Assembly: GCA_023379845.1 (NCBI GenBank)
Contig: JAMCPG010000034.1
Location: 16,428-80,427, forward strand
Direction of reading: 5' to 3'
Length of the DNA: 64,000 nt
Source of the DNA: Thermoplasmatota archaeon
GTDB lineage: Archaea; Thermoplasmatota; Thermoplasmata; Thermoplasmatales; Thermoplasmataceae
Within the stretch, counting starts at the first letter, position 1; the number at the start of each line of letters is the position of its first letter. The notes under the pieces were generated by a model. That model saw only the letters and a program-made list of their open reading frames with translations. It had not been told where the DNA came from and did no database searches. This document shows, in pieces, positions 51,454-61,096 of the stretch. A program made the translations under genes and the position numbers.

Positions 51454-51924
51454 ATGCCTGAGGAAGGAAACGTTTCCGAGCAGTACTGTGAACTAGTTGA
51501 TTCGAAGTTACCACTTAATCATCCTTATTTTTCTTTCCTGTCAGAGATAAGATTGGCGGAATCGTTTCTGGGGGTGGCCATTTCAGTCGGTAAGAGATTG
51601 AACGAGACCAGGCTCATACTTGATCTTCTTGATACAATAGTTTCTGGCATTGAGGATCCGAACGTTAGGCTTAGCGACGAACACAGGAAGATGCTCAATC
51701 ATGCAGATGAAGTCTGGCTCGACCTAAAGGAAAAACTTAGTTCGGGCGATGTCAGGGCCGCCTATCTTCTTGCGTCCAGTGCACACATGAGCGAGGCAGT
51801 CGGATATCTTGTGACTTGCAGGAAATTAAGCGAGTTCGGCATGATAACGGATTACACGGTTCAATACCTGAAGAAGCTTAGTGTACACACCTACAGGGAA
51901 GCCATAGGACATGTCATGCTTTAA
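51454..51924 (+). CDS. Unknown helical protein, 156 residues
   Basis: I do not recognise this protein. It is almost all alpha-helical, with segments such as HPYFSFLSEIRLAESFLGVA and RKMLNHADEVWLDLKEKL, a pattern like small archaeal helical-bundle proteins. No membrane helix. ATG 51454 stands 40 bases after the tRNA-Gln. The stop overlaps the SDR gene on the opposite strand (convergent). Confidence 0.6.
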   Translation: MPEEGNVSEQYCELVDSKLPLNHPYFSFLSEIRLAESFLGVAISVGKRLNETRLILDLLDTIVSGIEDPNVRLSDEHRKMLNHADEVWLDLKEKLSSGDVRAAYLLASSAHMSEAVGYLVTCRKLSEFGMITDYTVQYLKKLSVHTYREAIGHVML

Positions 51925-52757
51925 CTATATTTCGCCTCTAAGTATTCTCCATATTTTTGAGGTTCCTTGACCGCCCTGTATAGCGATGTATTCTCACGGT
52001 AAAAGTTCAAAACCAGATCGGCAATCCTCCAAGGCGGTACGTTGACTTTTTCGACCATTTTGCCTATTATTTTCTGGTTCTTCTTCTTGTTGTCGATCGT
52101 CTTTACGGGTGACTTTCCCAATTTTTTCCTGACAATGTTGACTGCCCTGTCGAGCGAAATGTCTTCCTTTGAGCACATGTAAATTGTTCCCTTGTATTGC
52201 GTGAACGACTTAACTGCTGTAACAAGATCATCCACGCTTACAGGCGCAAGAGACCTGCCGAGAGGCATTTTTCTAACTCCAGACTTGGCAATTGCTTCTA
52301 CATCCCTCGTTATCCTGTCGCCATCTCCAAACACGTTGGATAGCTTGATGGTGAGGCTATCTTTAACGAGGGCTACGTTATCTTCCGCAATTCTTCTGAT
52401 CCTGAAAAACTCTGATACACCATAATCAGTGTTAATCGCGGAAAAGAAAACTAATTTCTGGCCTGTGTCCTGTTTTTTAATTGCGTCAACTACTGCTTTG
52501 ACCCCGTTAAGTGTCACCACTTCGTGCTTCTCTTCGTTTTCATCAAATACCCCTGCCAGGTAAAAAATAGTATCATAATCCTTCACCGTTTCCTTAAGCC
52601 TGTCACTCTCCTCAACCGAACCCTGAATATACTCAATGTTCTTAGAGGAAAGTGCATCGTTCTTGTGCCTCGAATAATATGAGATTTTTTCAGCGTCGAG
52701 TGATTCGCAAAGTTTAGATCCTATGAACCCTGACCCACCGATTAGAAGTGCCTTCAT
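51921..52757 (-). CDS. Extended SDR/NmrA-like NAD(P)-binding protein
   Basis: A 278-residue protein of the atypical or extended short-chain dehydrogenase class. GGSGFIGSKLCESL at residues 8-21 is the dinucleotide motif (GGxGFIG). IFYLAGVFDENEEKHEV follows at ~80. The usual YxxxK catalytic pair is not evident at its place, so it may act as a sensor or bind NADP without oxidoreductase chemistry, as do complex-I assembly or quinone-related atypical SDRs. ATG 52757, divergent from the thiolase-like gene. Confidence 0.75.
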   Translation of the reverse strand: MKALLIGGSGFIGSKLCESLDAEKISYYSRHKNDALSSKNIEYIQGSVEESDRLKETVKDYDTIFYLAGVFDENEEKHEVVTLNGVKAVVDAIKKQDTGQKLVFFSAINTDYGVSEFFRIRRIAEDNVALVKDSLTIKLSNVFGDGDRITRDVEAIAKSGVRKMPLGRSLAPVSVDDLVTAVKSFTQYKGTIYMCSKEDISLDRAVNIVRKKLGKSPVKTIDNKKKNQKIIGKMVEKVNVPPWRIADLVLNFYRENTSLYRAVKEPQKYGEYLEAKYS

Positions 52758-52859
52758 GTCGAAAGGAATGAGTACCGATGTAATACTTTTTTCCTAGGAT
52801 TGAGTATGAGGTAAACGAATTAATATTATTAATGTTGAAAGTATACTAATATGATATAA

Positions 52860-54122
52860 ATGAAGCATAAAGGCAGAAAAGTGTACATGGTTTCTGGAGG
52901 GGTCACGAAGTTTGCCAAGTCCACGCCTGAAATGGATTTCAGGCTCAGGGTTAAGAAAGCATTCGACTATGCTCTGAATGACGTTGGTATGACGCTCAAT
53001 GATATTGATGGATCCGTTGCATCATATTTCTCTGATCACTTTCAGAGACAGTTGATGTCCGGGATCATGGTTCAAGATTACCTTGGCCTGACGCCTAAAC
53101 CAAGCAAAAGGGTCGAGGGTGGAGGGGCCACGGGTGGATTGTCCTTCCAGACTGGGTATGAGGAGATTGCTTCCGGGAGGATGGACACATGCGCAGTCTA
53201 TGGCTTTGAATCAATGTCGCATGTCAACACCTGGAAAGGAAACGAATTCATTGCCCTGGCCAGCGATACAAATTTCGACTATCCGGTAGGCGGCTTCTAT
53301 ACAGGTTACTATGCCATGATGGCTGTCAGGCACATGCATGAATTCGGAACTACAGTGGAACAGCTTGCGAAAGTCTCGATAAAAAACCATGAGAACGCCC
53401 TGAACAACCCGTATGCCCAGAGCCCGATGAAACTTACAGTCGAGGATGTCAGGAATTCCCCGATGGTTTCATATCCCCTGACAAGACTGGATGTTTGCGC
53501 AATGTCTGATGGAGCGGCTGTCGCAATCCTGGCGTCAGAGGAAAAGGCATTCGAAATAACCAAGCATCCTATAGAGATAACTGGGATTGGAACCGGGACA
53601 GATACAATGAGGCTTGCGGACAGGCCATTTGGAAAAGTTCCTCTGCTTCCGAATGAAAAACCATCTGATTACAGGGATCTTAAATATCCTGGAATACACT
53701 CCTTCAGGGCAGGCAGGTCTGCGGCCAAGGAAGCCTATGAAGCGGCAGGAATCACCGATCCGCTCAGAGAACTGGATGCGGTGGAGCTTCATGACGCGTA
53801 TACTTCCTCCGAGATTCAGACTTATGAGGATCTGGGACTATGCAAATATGGAGAAGGAGGGCAGTTTATTGAGGAAGGTAAGTCAAAACTCAATGGAAAG
53901 GTACCAGTGAACTTTTCCGGCGGGCTCCTGGCTTGTGGGCACCCAGTAGGTGCCACGGGCATAATGCAAGGGGTGTTCATGTTCTGGCAGCTTCAGAAAA
54001 CAATAAAGAAACATTTCAAGAGCGACAAACTCCAGCTGAACAATCCGAAGCGTGGACTGATACACAGCCATGCTGGAACCGGTACTTATGTTACTGTTTC
54101 AATAATGGAGGTGCCAAAATGA
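52860..54122 (+). CDS. Thiolase-fold protein lacking the nucleophilic Cys
   Basis: A 420-residue SCP-x/thiolase-type protein. The region that holds the acyl-accepting Cys in thiolases (CASGG pattern) reads VEGGGATGG, with Gly at residue 89 where Cys should be. The C-terminal GxCxG motif is replaced by SHAGTGTYV. The other catalytic loop, ACGHPVGATG, keeps its His. LHDAYTSSEIQTYEDLG is also conserved. It cannot form the acyl-enzyme of a thiolase, so it may be an aldolase-like or retro-Claisen-type enzyme comparable in idea to Ltp2-type proteins. The stop overlaps the ATG of the DUF35 gene, a classical partner pair. Confidence 0.82.
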   Translation: MKHKGRKVYMVSGGVTKFAKSTPEMDFRLRVKKAFDYALNDVGMTLNDIDGSVASYFSDHFQRQLMSGIMVQDYLGLTPKPSKRVEGGGATGGLSFQTGYEEIASGRMDTCAVYGFESMSHVNTWKGNEFIALASDTNFDYPVGGFYTGYYAMMAVRHMHEFGTTVEQLAKVSIKNHENALNNPYAQSPMKLTVEDVRNSPMVSYPLTRLDVCAMSDGAAVAILASEEKAFEITKHPIEITGIGTGTDTMRLADRPFGKVPLLPNEKPSDYRDLKYPGIHSFRAGRSAAKEAYEAAGITDPLRELDAVELHDAYTSSEIQTYEDLGLCKYGEGGQFIEEGKSKLNGKVPVNFSGGLLACGHPVGATGIMQGVFMFWQLQKTIKKHFKSDKLQLNNPKRGLIHSHAGTGTYVTVSIMEVPK

Positions 54123-54649
54123 CGATAAACCCGGATGCAAAGATGGATGAGTCTCAAAACGGAACGGAAATTTACAGCACGGATCCGCTTGTTGTCAAAT
54201 CCACTTATTCGATCGATTACATACACAGCTATGCTCAGGATTCAGAGTTTTTCAGGGCCCTGGGAAAGAAGAAGCTAATGGGAAGCCGGTGCAAGAAGTG
54301 TCATTACGGATTCGCCACGCCCAGGTCCCACTGCATGATGTGCGGGGCAGAAACTGAGTGGGTCGAGCTGCCCACAAAAGGAAAGATACACTCTTACACA
54401 ACATGCTACTTCGGAAGCGAGGTATTTCTTCCGCAGACACCTTTCAACCTGGTACTGGTTGAGTTTGACGGGTTTGATTCCCTTTTCATGGCAAGATTGA
54501 TCGGTGCAGAACAGGATGACATGTACGTAGGAATGCCAATCGTTGCTAAATTTAAACGTCTTCAGTCATTCAGCCCTACAGATGTTTACTTTGTCCCTGC
54601 GAAAGGCTCGGAGAAAAGATCCCCTGCCTCGCCAAAGAAGAAAAAGTGA
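54119..54649 (+). CDS. DUF35 OB-fold/zinc-ribbon protein, partner of the thiolase-like protein
   Basis: A 176-residue DUF35 protein. After a ~55-residue variable N-terminus comes the rubredoxin-like zinc ribbon CKKCHYG...CMMCGAE and then an OB fold (GKIHSYTTC, FNLVLVEFDGFDSLFMARLIG). In archaea a DUF35 protein bridges thiolase and HMG-CoA synthase; in actinobacteria related proteins sit with aldolase-like thiolase homologues. Here no HMG-CoA synthase is adjacent. ATG 54119 overlaps the thiolase-like stop (ATGA). The C-terminal PKKKK is basic. Confidence 0.85.
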   Translation: MTINPDAKMDESQNGTEIYSTDPLVVKSTYSIDYIHSYAQDSEFFRALGKKKLMGSRCKKCHYGFATPRSHCMMCGAETEWVELPTKGKIHSYTTCYFGSEVFLPQTPFNLVLVEFDGFDSLFMARLIGAEQDDMYVGMPIVAKFKRLQSFSPTDVYFVPAKGSEKRSPASPKKKK

Positions 54650-54652
54650 TAA

Positions 54653-56194
54653 ATGGAAGACAAGGAAAAAGCCTTCTCTAACAGGGATAAGGATGTCTTT
54701 CTCATATCCCTTGACAGGGGAATCGATAGGGGTGCCCTTATTTCAAGATACAGCAGGGCGGCTGCGCTTGATATAAGGGATGTGTACGACAAGGAGTTCG
54801 CTGAAAACTCCAGTCGCGGAAGCGAGTTTTACAGGAAGGTTTTCAGCGAATACGGGGATGAATCAATAGCTGAACTGATATCTGCTCAGCTTGGAATCCA
54901 GAATGTCTCAAATGTCGTTACTAAGATACTGGAAGAGCAGAGGATTGGGCTTTCGTTCATTGAAAAGTCTTCCAGATACGTTCGCTACGACAAGAAAGTC
55001 GATGATGGATACCTGTACCTTAAGCCAGAGAGGATTGGTATATCCGGTAAGCTCGCCTCCGACTATACAGATCTGTGTGACAGCCTGTTTTCGTTCTACG
55101 CAAAAAACTATGAACCGTTGAAAAAGATCATACAGGAAAAGTACCCATCGGAGGGTTGCATATTTACCTCAAGAAAAAGCGGTTCATCTGCCAATCTTGG
55201 ATCGATGGACTCGGAAGAGAGAAAGCTTGCCTTGAGAGCTTATGACACTGCAGTTCGCGCCAGGGCATTGGATGATCTAAGGTACGTGCTTCCGGCATCT
55301 ACGCTGACAAATCTTGGCATATCTGGAAATGCGAGAGCGTTTACATATCTCCTCGCAAAACTGAGGGCTTCAGGGCTGCAGGAAGCAAAACAACTTGCCC
55401 AGAATATTTTTGACGAGCTTCGTGATGAGTTCGCTGAAATAATCAAGACCTCTGATTCCATATCCCCCGCTGCAGTTTCGCCTGATGCGTATGCAGCAAT
55501 GGATGCTTTTGCCGCCCCGGAGACTCTTGATAATCCCACTGTTAAATTGATCGCCCATAGTCCAGAAAATGAGGAATTAAGAAGAATGGGCTTGGCCATT
55601 TCGGTAGCAAGTGGAAATTATGGCCAGATCGATATAGAAACTGTCAAGTCCTGGATTAAAAATTCGGCAGATACGCGTGCAAGCAGGAGAGACAAACCGG
55701 GTCGGGAATATGAGATTCCATCCTATCATTTTTTGGTCCTCACAAATTATGGTGCTTTCAGAGACCTGCAAAGACACAGGATGATGACAATAATAAGAGG
55801 AAGACTCTCCACAAGTGCAGGTTATGATGTTCCAGAAATAATAGCAAATAATTTGGATATGCTGTCAGAATTCAACGATGTCATGAAACGTTCCGTGTCT
55901 TTATGGGAAAATTTGCGAGCTTCCTATGGATCTGAGGTTGCCCAATATTGTGTTCCATATGCATTCAGATACCCTATATATATGGTCGTAAACATGAGAG
56001 AGCTCGTTCATTTCACAGAACTTCGATCCACCCCCCAGGCACATTATGACCTTCGCAAGATAGCTGTCAAGATGCATGAGGAAGTTAGTAAGGTGCACCC
56101 CAGCATTGCATTGATAGCAAAGTTTGTAGATGCAGGAGAATACCCGTTGGGCAGGATATTTTCAGAGTTCAGGAAGGAGAAAAAACTAGCCTGA
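54653..56194 (+). CDS. thyX: Double-domain FAD-dependent thymidylate synthase-like protein (ThyX)
   Basis: A 513-residue protein with two ThyX folds in tandem. First half: SEYGDESIAEL, then IEKSSRYVRYD (R108), which matches the SxRY end of the ThyX motif but lacks RHR. Second half: LQRHRMMTIIRG with R374-H375-R376, then VHFTELRSTPQAHYDLRKIA, the conserved FAD/dUMP-binding block. The usual ThyX motif RHRxxSxxxxSxRY is thus shared between halves. Canonical ThyX makes dTMP from dUMP with methylenetetrahydrofolate and FAD as a ~220-residue tetramer. A fused arrangement is known in some archaea and bacteria. It begins 3 bases after the DUF35 stop and ends overlapping the next gene. Confidence 0.85.
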   Translation: MEDKEKAFSNRDKDVFLISLDRGIDRGALISRYSRAAALDIRDVYDKEFAENSSRGSEFYRKVFSEYGDESIAELISAQLGIQNVSNVVTKILEEQRIGLSFIEKSSRYVRYDKKVDDGYLYLKPERIGISGKLASDYTDLCDSLFSFYAKNYEPLKKIIQEKYPSEGCIFTSRKSGSSANLGSMDSEERKLALRAYDTAVRARALDDLRYVLPASTLTNLGISGNARAFTYLLAKLRASGLQEAKQLAQNIFDELRDEFAEIIKTSDSISPAAVSPDAYAAMDAFAAPETLDNPTVKLIAHSPENEELRRMGLAISVASGNYGQIDIETVKSWIKNSADTRASRRDKPGREYEIPSYHFLVLTNYGAFRDLQRHRMMTIIRGRLSTSAGYDVPEIIANNLDMLSEFNDVMKRSVSLWENLRASYGSEVAQYCVPYAFRYPIYMVVNMRELVHFTELRSTPQAHYDLRKIAVKMHEEVSKVHPSIALIAKFVDAGEYPLGRIFSEFRKEKKLA

Positions 56195-57124
56195 AATAGC
56201 CTCTTCCAAGCGTGAAACCGATGAAATTATTGGTTTCCATTCGTTGAACCTGACCGCAAGATCTGCAAGTATTTCCTGAAGTTCACTTTCAACGGATTCG
56301 GGTATTATCATACCGATAAGGAAGTTCTTGCCTACCATCCTCTGCTGCATGCCTAGAATCGATATCATCTTCTTCGTTGTTTCTCCAAAGACGTATGTTA
56401 TTATTGGGTTCTGGAATGTCATTTCGTAAATTTTTTCAGAAGGTGAAATATCCTTCAGCTGTCCAGATCTTCCTATCAGGTTGCTCTTTTCGTAATAAAC
56501 TGCGTGAATTTCATCTTCAAGAAGGTATTTCACCTCCCGAAACCAGTTATTACCGAATGTAGCGATAACATAGTCTCCCATGAGGTTCATGGATGATGGC
56601 GGGACTGATGTAATGAGTTCATAATACTTCAGTGCCACCGTTGATGGAATGTGATTTATGAAGTATTTCTTATCCTTGTTCTCTACCAGGAAGTCTATCG
56701 AAAAATTTTTCAGCTTCGAAGGTAAGTTAAGAAGTGAGGATATCTTAATCAAATCAGTGTCATGGAACCTGAATATTATTGTTCGCCTGCCTTTAGAGAT
56801 AAGAACTGTATCTATAACAACAGAAGGAATGGATAGAAGATTCTGGAACAAGGCAAGAGTGGACTCGTCTACGACATCCCACTTGCCCTTGAATGCCGAA
56901 TCAGTCTCAACCAGGCCAAGCTCTGCGAATCCTTTGATTGCAGCCACTGGTATCCCCTGACTCTTTGGTATATTGGTTATTGAGAATCCCGACTTGCCAT
57001 TCATTCTGAATTTTGCTATTCCAGAAAAGCCGTGCTTTGCACTAAGGGCGAGCAATTTATCGCTATCGGTGAACGATATCGCACAGATGCGGTTCAAGAA
57101 GAAGTTTACCTCGCTTATGAACAT
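56186..57124 (-). CDS. Unknown protein, paralogue of the gene at 45987-46937
   Basis: I do not recognise this 312-residue protein. It shares length and block order with the gene at 45987-46937 (FRFHDTDLIKISSLLN and EKIYEMTFQNPIITYVF here). The N-terminus (SDKLLALSAKHGFSGIAKF) has no obvious HTH, but residues 60-100 could be a winged helix. No membrane helices. Its stop overlaps the thyX stop on the opposite strand. ATG 57124. Confidence 0.6.
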   Translation of the reverse strand: MFISEVNFFLNRICAISFTDSDKLLALSAKHGFSGIAKFRMNGKSGFSITNIPKSQGIPVAAIKGFAELGLVETDSAFKGKWDVVDESTLALFQNLLSIPSVVIDTVLISKGRRTIIFRFHDTDLIKISSLLNLPSKLKNFSIDFLVENKDKKYFINHIPSTVALKYYELITSVPPSSMNLMGDYVIATFGNNWFREVKYLLEDEIHAVYYEKSNLIGRSGQLKDISPSEKIYEMTFQNPIITYVFGETTKKMISILGMQQRMVGKNFLIGMIIPESVESELQEILADLAVRFNEWKPIISSVSRLEEAISG

Positions 57125-57304
57125 ATACGTGTATCATTACGTTCTATGAATACTTAATTTATTCTCCATTTTTCTGTCATAAGTTTTAAAAATGCCAAAG
57201 CAACAGAATTAAAGGTTTATAAAAACTGCCAGCACGATTCGTCCAGTTTTTAATGTGTCTTTGAATCAGCAATTGCGTAACTGCTCATGGAATTGAGTCA
57301 AAAT

Positions 57305-57346
57305 GTTTATATTGAAGAACATATTTATGTGGTAGAAAATGAGGTG
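57305..57346 (+). promoter_or_regulatory. Promoter and ribosome binding site of the thermosome gene
   Basis: A TATA box GTTTATATT (57305-57313) follows an A-rich BRE-like element, predicting transcription near 57335. GAGGTG at 57341-57346 precedes ATG 57355 by eight bases. The gene therefore has a short leader with a Shine-Dalgarno site, unlike the leaderless genes nearby. Confidence 0.55.
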
Positions 57347-57354
57347 CTAAACAA

Positions 57355-58995
57355 ATGCTTTCAGGACAAATGCCTATTCTAATATTGAAAGAGGGAACGC
57401 AGAGAGAACAGGGAAAAAACGCCCAGAAGTCCAACATTGAGGCTGCAAAAGCCATTGCAGACGCTATTCGGACAACGCTTGGACCAAAGGGAATGGATAA
57501 GATGCTGGTTGATTCCATCGGTGACATCGTCATATCAAATGATGGAGCAACTGTTTTAAAGGAAATGGATGTGGATCATCCAACCGCAAAGATGATAGTT
57601 GAGGTAGCAAAGGCCCAGGATGTATCGGTCGGAGATGGAACCACGAGCGCAGTAGTGCTTGCAGGTGAATTTTTGAAGCAGGCCGAGTCTCTTCTCGATC
57701 AGGGGGTACATTCTACTGTAATTACAAATGGTTACAGGCTTGCCATGAATGAGGTCAAGAAGTACCTTGAACAGTTGGCAATCAGTGCGAAAGATGATAA
57801 ATCTCTCATGAAGGTCGCTGAAACCGCACTTTCAGGAAAAAATGCTGACTTCTCTAACGAAATGCTTGCCGAACTTGTTGTCAAGGCGGTTGATCTAGTT
57901 GCTGAAGAGAGGAGCGGAAAATTCACTGTCGATGCTTCAAATATCAAGGTTGACAAGAAAAACGGTGGAAGCACCAGCGACACCCAGCTTATCAATGGAC
58001 TCGTAATTGATAAGGAAAGAGTACATCCGAAGATGCCATCTGTAGTAAAGAACGCGAAGATTGCCCTTGTTGATTCTGCACTAGAAATAAAGAAAACCGA
58101 GATCGAGGCGAAGGTACAGATCACAGATCCATCAAGAATTCATGACTTTTTGGACCAGGAATCAGAAACATTCAAGGAGATGGTGGAAAAGGTGAAGAAA
58201 AGCAAGGCAAATGTATTGATGTCCCAGAAGGGAATTGATGACCTCGCACAGCATTATCTTGCAAAAGAGGGAATATACGCTGTCAGGCGCGTCAAAAAGA
58301 GCGACATGGAAAAACTTGCCAAGGCTACCGGCGCAAAGATAGTAACAAATCTCGATGATCTTACCGAGAAGGCTCTTGGAAAAGCCGATCAGGTTGAAGA
58401 ACGCAAGATAGGCGACGACCGGATGACATTTGTAACAGGATGCGCAAACCCAAAGGCAGTTAGCATATTAATAAGAGGGTCGACTGAGCACGTTGTCTCC
58501 GAGATAGAGAGAAGCCTTAACGATGCCATCAGGGTGGTTGCAATCACCAAGGAGGATTCGAAGGTACTTCCCGGAGGAGGAGCCATAGAAGCCGAGCTTG
58601 CAATGAAAGTCAGGTCGTTCGCAAACAAGGTCGGTGGAAGGGAACAACTGGCAATAGAAGCTTTCGCAAGGGCCCTTGAGGTTATACCGAGGACACTGGC
58701 CGAGAATGCTGGTATGGATCCGATAAACACTCTCATCCAGCTAAAGTCTGAACATGAAAAGGGAAACAAGAACTACGGCATAGATGTGCTTGAGAACAAG
58801 GTCAGCGACTCAATAAAACGCGGTGTTTATGATCCGCTAAGGGTCAAGCAGCACGCATTCGAGGGCGCGCTTGAGGTTGCTACCATGATTCTTAGAATAG
58901 ATGACGTAATCGCCAGCAAAAAGACCAGCGGTGGAGAATCTCCTGGCGGAGCTCCAGGTGGCATGGGCGGCATGGGTGGAATGCCACCGTACTGA
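57355..58995 (+). CDS. Thermosome subunit (group II chaperonin)
   Basis: A 546-residue subunit of the archaeal chaperonin that folds proteins in an ATP-driven cage. Key segments are [15 protein letters not shown] (phosphate-binding), [34 protein letters not shown] (GDGTT catalytic loop with the Asp) and [11 protein letters not shown] near residue 400. The tail ends with Gly/Met repeats ([12 protein letters not shown]), as in CCT/thermosome subunits. Thermoplasma-like archaea have two subunit types; alpha or beta cannot be decided here. The gene is followed by several T runs. Confidence 0.96.
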   Translation: MLSGQMPILILKEGTQREQGKNAQKSNIEAAKAIADAIRTTLGPKGMDKMLVDSIGDIVISNDGATVLKEMDVDHPTAKMIVEVAKAQDVSVGDGTTSAVVLAGEFLKQAESLLDQGVHSTVITNGYRLAMNEVKKYLEQLAISAKDDKSLMKVAETALSGKNADFSNEMLAELVVKAVDLVAEERSGKFTVDASNIKVDKKNGGSTSDTQLINGLVIDKERVHPKMPSVVKNAKIALVDSALEIKKTEIEAKVQITDPSRIHDFLDQESETFKEMVEKVKKSKANVLMSQKGIDDLAQHYLAKEGIYAVRRVKKSDMEKLAKATGAKIVTNLDDLTEKALGKADQVEERKIGDDRMTFVTGCANPKAVSILIRGSTEHVVSEIERSLNDAIRVVAITKEDSKVLPGGGAIEAELAMKVRSFANKVGGREQLAIEAFARALEVIPRTLAENAGMDPINTLIQLKSEHEKGNKNYGIDVLENKVSDSIKRGVYDPLRVKQHAFEGALEVATMILRIDDVIASKKTSGGESPGGAPGGMGGMGGMPPY

Positions 58996-59007
58996 TCGCC
59001 ACGAAAC

Positions 59008-59049
59008 GTTTTCACCTTTTTTCCAAATTACCCTTTTTTCTATTTTTTT
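59008..59049 (+). terminator. T-rich terminator after the thermosome gene
   Basis: Three runs of six to seven T lie within about 40 bases of the stop codon, the typical archaeal termination signal for a strongly expressed gene. Confidence 0.55.
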
Positions 59050-59124
59050 AAACCTATATTTAGGGTTTCTTTCTAGTTCTGGTAAGATTATTATGCTTTC
59101 CTAGTATATCCGCCCGGTGATTTA

Positions 59125-60231
59125 TTGAATTTATACGAATACCAGGGAAAGCAGCTTTTTAGCCGATACGGCATACCCATACCAGACGGGTACGTTGTTG
59201 ATAACAAGGATAAGTTGAAGAAATTCGAGCATCCGGTCGTAGTCAAGTCGCAGATTCTCCTTGGAGGAAGGGGGAAATCCGGTGGAATAAAATTTGCAAG
59301 GAAAGCAGAGGAATTGGCTCCTGCGGTTAACGAACTCCTTGGGTCTAAGATTCGGGATTACACTGTGAAACAGTTACTGGTTGAACAGATGTTGGACATT
59401 AAAAAGGAATATTACGTGAGTATCGCTCTCAACAGGGCAGACAGGGCTCCAGTTATGATCGCCAGCCCAAGTGGCGGTGTTGAGATAGAAACAGTTCCGG
59501 ACGACAAGATTTTCAGGAAGAATATCGATCCACTCCTTGGTTATTCAACCTTCCTGGGAAAGGAAGCTGGCTCCTTCATGGGATTTGACAAGGACCTTGC
59601 TGCACAGTTCTCCAAGATATTGCAACAGATGTACCGGCTTTTCATAGAATATGACTGCGAACTTGTGGAGATAAACCCTCTTGTGCAGACCGGCGATGGA
59701 AAACTTGTTGCAGCGGACTCAAAGGTTGTCGTGGATAATGATTCACTCTTCAGGCACAAGGATCTCAATAATGAGGACCCAGAGAAAACACCACTTGAAA
59801 GAGAAGCGAACGAGAAGGGATATGCATTTGTAGAACTGGATGGTAAGATAGGCGTGATTGCAAATGGTGCAGGCCTCACAATGGCCACGCTGGATGCGCT
59901 TACGCTTCATAACGGTAAACCCAGGAACTTCCTCGATTTGGGGGGAACTGACTCTACGGAAATCGTTGTTAATGCGTTCGATCTTGTACTGAAGGCAAAG
60001 CCAGAAGCGATACTGGTGAACATCTTTGGTGGCGTTACGAAATGCGACACGGTTGCAGCCGGCATAGTTGAGGCGAAGAAGACATACAACATCAAGCAGC
60101 CAATGGTTGTCAGGCTCAGCGGTGTAAGGGAAGATGAAGGCAGGAAAATACTTACTGATAATGGAATAGATGCCTTTTCAGAAATGATGAAGGCAATTGA
60201 GAAGGTTGTAAGTTACGTGAAGGTGAAATAA
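59125..60231 (+). CDS. sucC: Succinyl-CoA synthetase (ADP/GDP-forming), beta subunit
   Basis: A 368-residue ATP-grasp subunit. The N-terminus NLYEYQGKQLFSRYGIPIPDGY is diagnostic, KSQILLGGRGKSGGIKFA holds the ATP-grasp loop, and GGVTKCDTVAAGIVEA near the C-terminus contacts CoA and the phosphohistidine loop of SucD. The start is TTG 59125, seven bases after a CCGGTGA site. Converts succinyl-CoA to succinate with substrate-level phosphorylation, or the reverse. The stop overlaps the sucD start (TAATGG). Confidence 0.95.
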   Translation: MNLYEYQGKQLFSRYGIPIPDGYVVDNKDKLKKFEHPVVVKSQILLGGRGKSGGIKFARKAEELAPAVNELLGSKIRDYTVKQLLVEQMLDIKKEYYVSIALNRADRAPVMIASPSGGVEIETVPDDKIFRKNIDPLLGYSTFLGKEAGSFMGFDKDLAAQFSKILQQMYRLFIEYDCELVEINPLVQTGDGKLVAADSKVVVDNDSLFRHKDLNNEDPEKTPLEREANEKGYAFVELDGKIGVIANGAGLTMATLDALTLHNGKPRNFLDLGGTDSTEIVVNAFDLVLKAKPEAILVNIFGGVTKCDTVAAGIVEAKKTYNIKQPMVVRLSGVREDEGRKILTDNGIDAFSEMMKAIEKVVSYVKVK

Positions 60232-61091
60232 TGGCATATATAATCGACGAAAACACTAAGGTAGTAGTTCAAGGGATTACAGGTCACCAGGGATCATTCC
60301 ATGCAGGTGAAATGATAAAATTCGGCACCAAGGTTGTTGCAGGTGTTTCTCCTGGCAAGAAGGGTACGCAGCATAACGGAATTCCAGTATTCGACAGCGT
60401 GATGGACGCCATGAGCACCGGCGCTAATGCCACAATGATTTCCGTGCCTGCACCTTATGTCAAGGACGCAGCATATGAGGCTATTGATGCGGGGATCAAG
60501 CTCATCTATATTCTGACGGAACATGTGCCATTCCATGATACTCTTGAGATATTCCACCAGACTAGGGTTCGCGGAATCAGGCTTCTTGGGCCAAACGGCC
60601 CCGGAGCTACAAGGCCCGGCGTATGCAAGATCGGCATTATGCCAAACCAGATTTTCAGGAAGGGAGATGTTGCCGTAGCCTCAAGAAGCGGAACGCTCAC
60701 GTACGAGATCGTTAACGCCATAACCCAGAGTGGACTCGGAGAAACAACGGTTGTTGGACTGGGAGGAGATCCAGTAGTTGGGATGACTTTTATAGATGCA
60801 CTGAAGCTTTTCTATGAAGACCCTGCTACAAAGAGAATTGTCCTCGTGGGAGAGATTGGTGGTAACAATGAAGAAAAGGCTGCCAAGTATATAGTCGAGC
60901 ATGGTGACAAGACAAAGAAGGTTGTCGCATACATAACCGGCAGAAGTGCCCCGAAAGGAAAGAGAATGGGACATGCCGGAGCAATAATAGAACGCGGCGT
61001 CGGTACTGCTGAATCCAAGATAAAGGCATTCTCCGAGGCCGGAGTTAAAGTTGCCGGTTATCCCGACGATGTCCCTGGACTCCTTCGGTGA
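60231..61091 (+). CDS. sucD: Succinyl-CoA synthetase, alpha subunit
   Basis: A 286-residue subunit that binds CoA and carries the phosphorylated His. VQGITGHQGSFHAGEMIKFG begins the CoA-binding Rossmann domain, LLGPNGPGATRPG and SRSGTLTYEIV follow, and the phosphohistidine lies in the HAGAIIERG segment (GHAGA). Length is normal. It overlaps sucC at its start and argF at its end (GGTGAAGAAC around the stop). Confidence 0.95.
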   Translation: MAYIIDENTKVVVQGITGHQGSFHAGEMIKFGTKVVAGVSPGKKGTQHNGIPVFDSVMDAMSTGANATMISVPAPYVKDAAYEAIDAGIKLIYILTEHVPFHDTLEIFHQTRVRGIRLLGPNGPGATRPGVCKIGIMPNQIFRKGDVAVASRSGTLTYEIVNAITQSGLGETTVVGLGGDPVVGMTFIDALKLFYEDPATKRIVLVGEIGGNNEEKAAKYIVEHGDKTKKVVAYITGRSAPKGKRMGHAGAIIERGVGTAESKIKAFSEAGVKVAGYPDDVPGLLR

Positions 61092-61096
61092 AGAAC

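Noticed and set aside
53933-54118. Upstream extension of the DUF35 reading frame into the thiolase-like gene
   Set aside because: ATG 54119 overlaps the thiolase-like stop and gives a normal DUF35 length; the extension overlaps coding DNA in another frame.
60294-60557. Antisense open frames over sucD, argF and the thermosome gene
   Set aside because: They are mirror frames of strongly conserved genes, without start signals or family matches.
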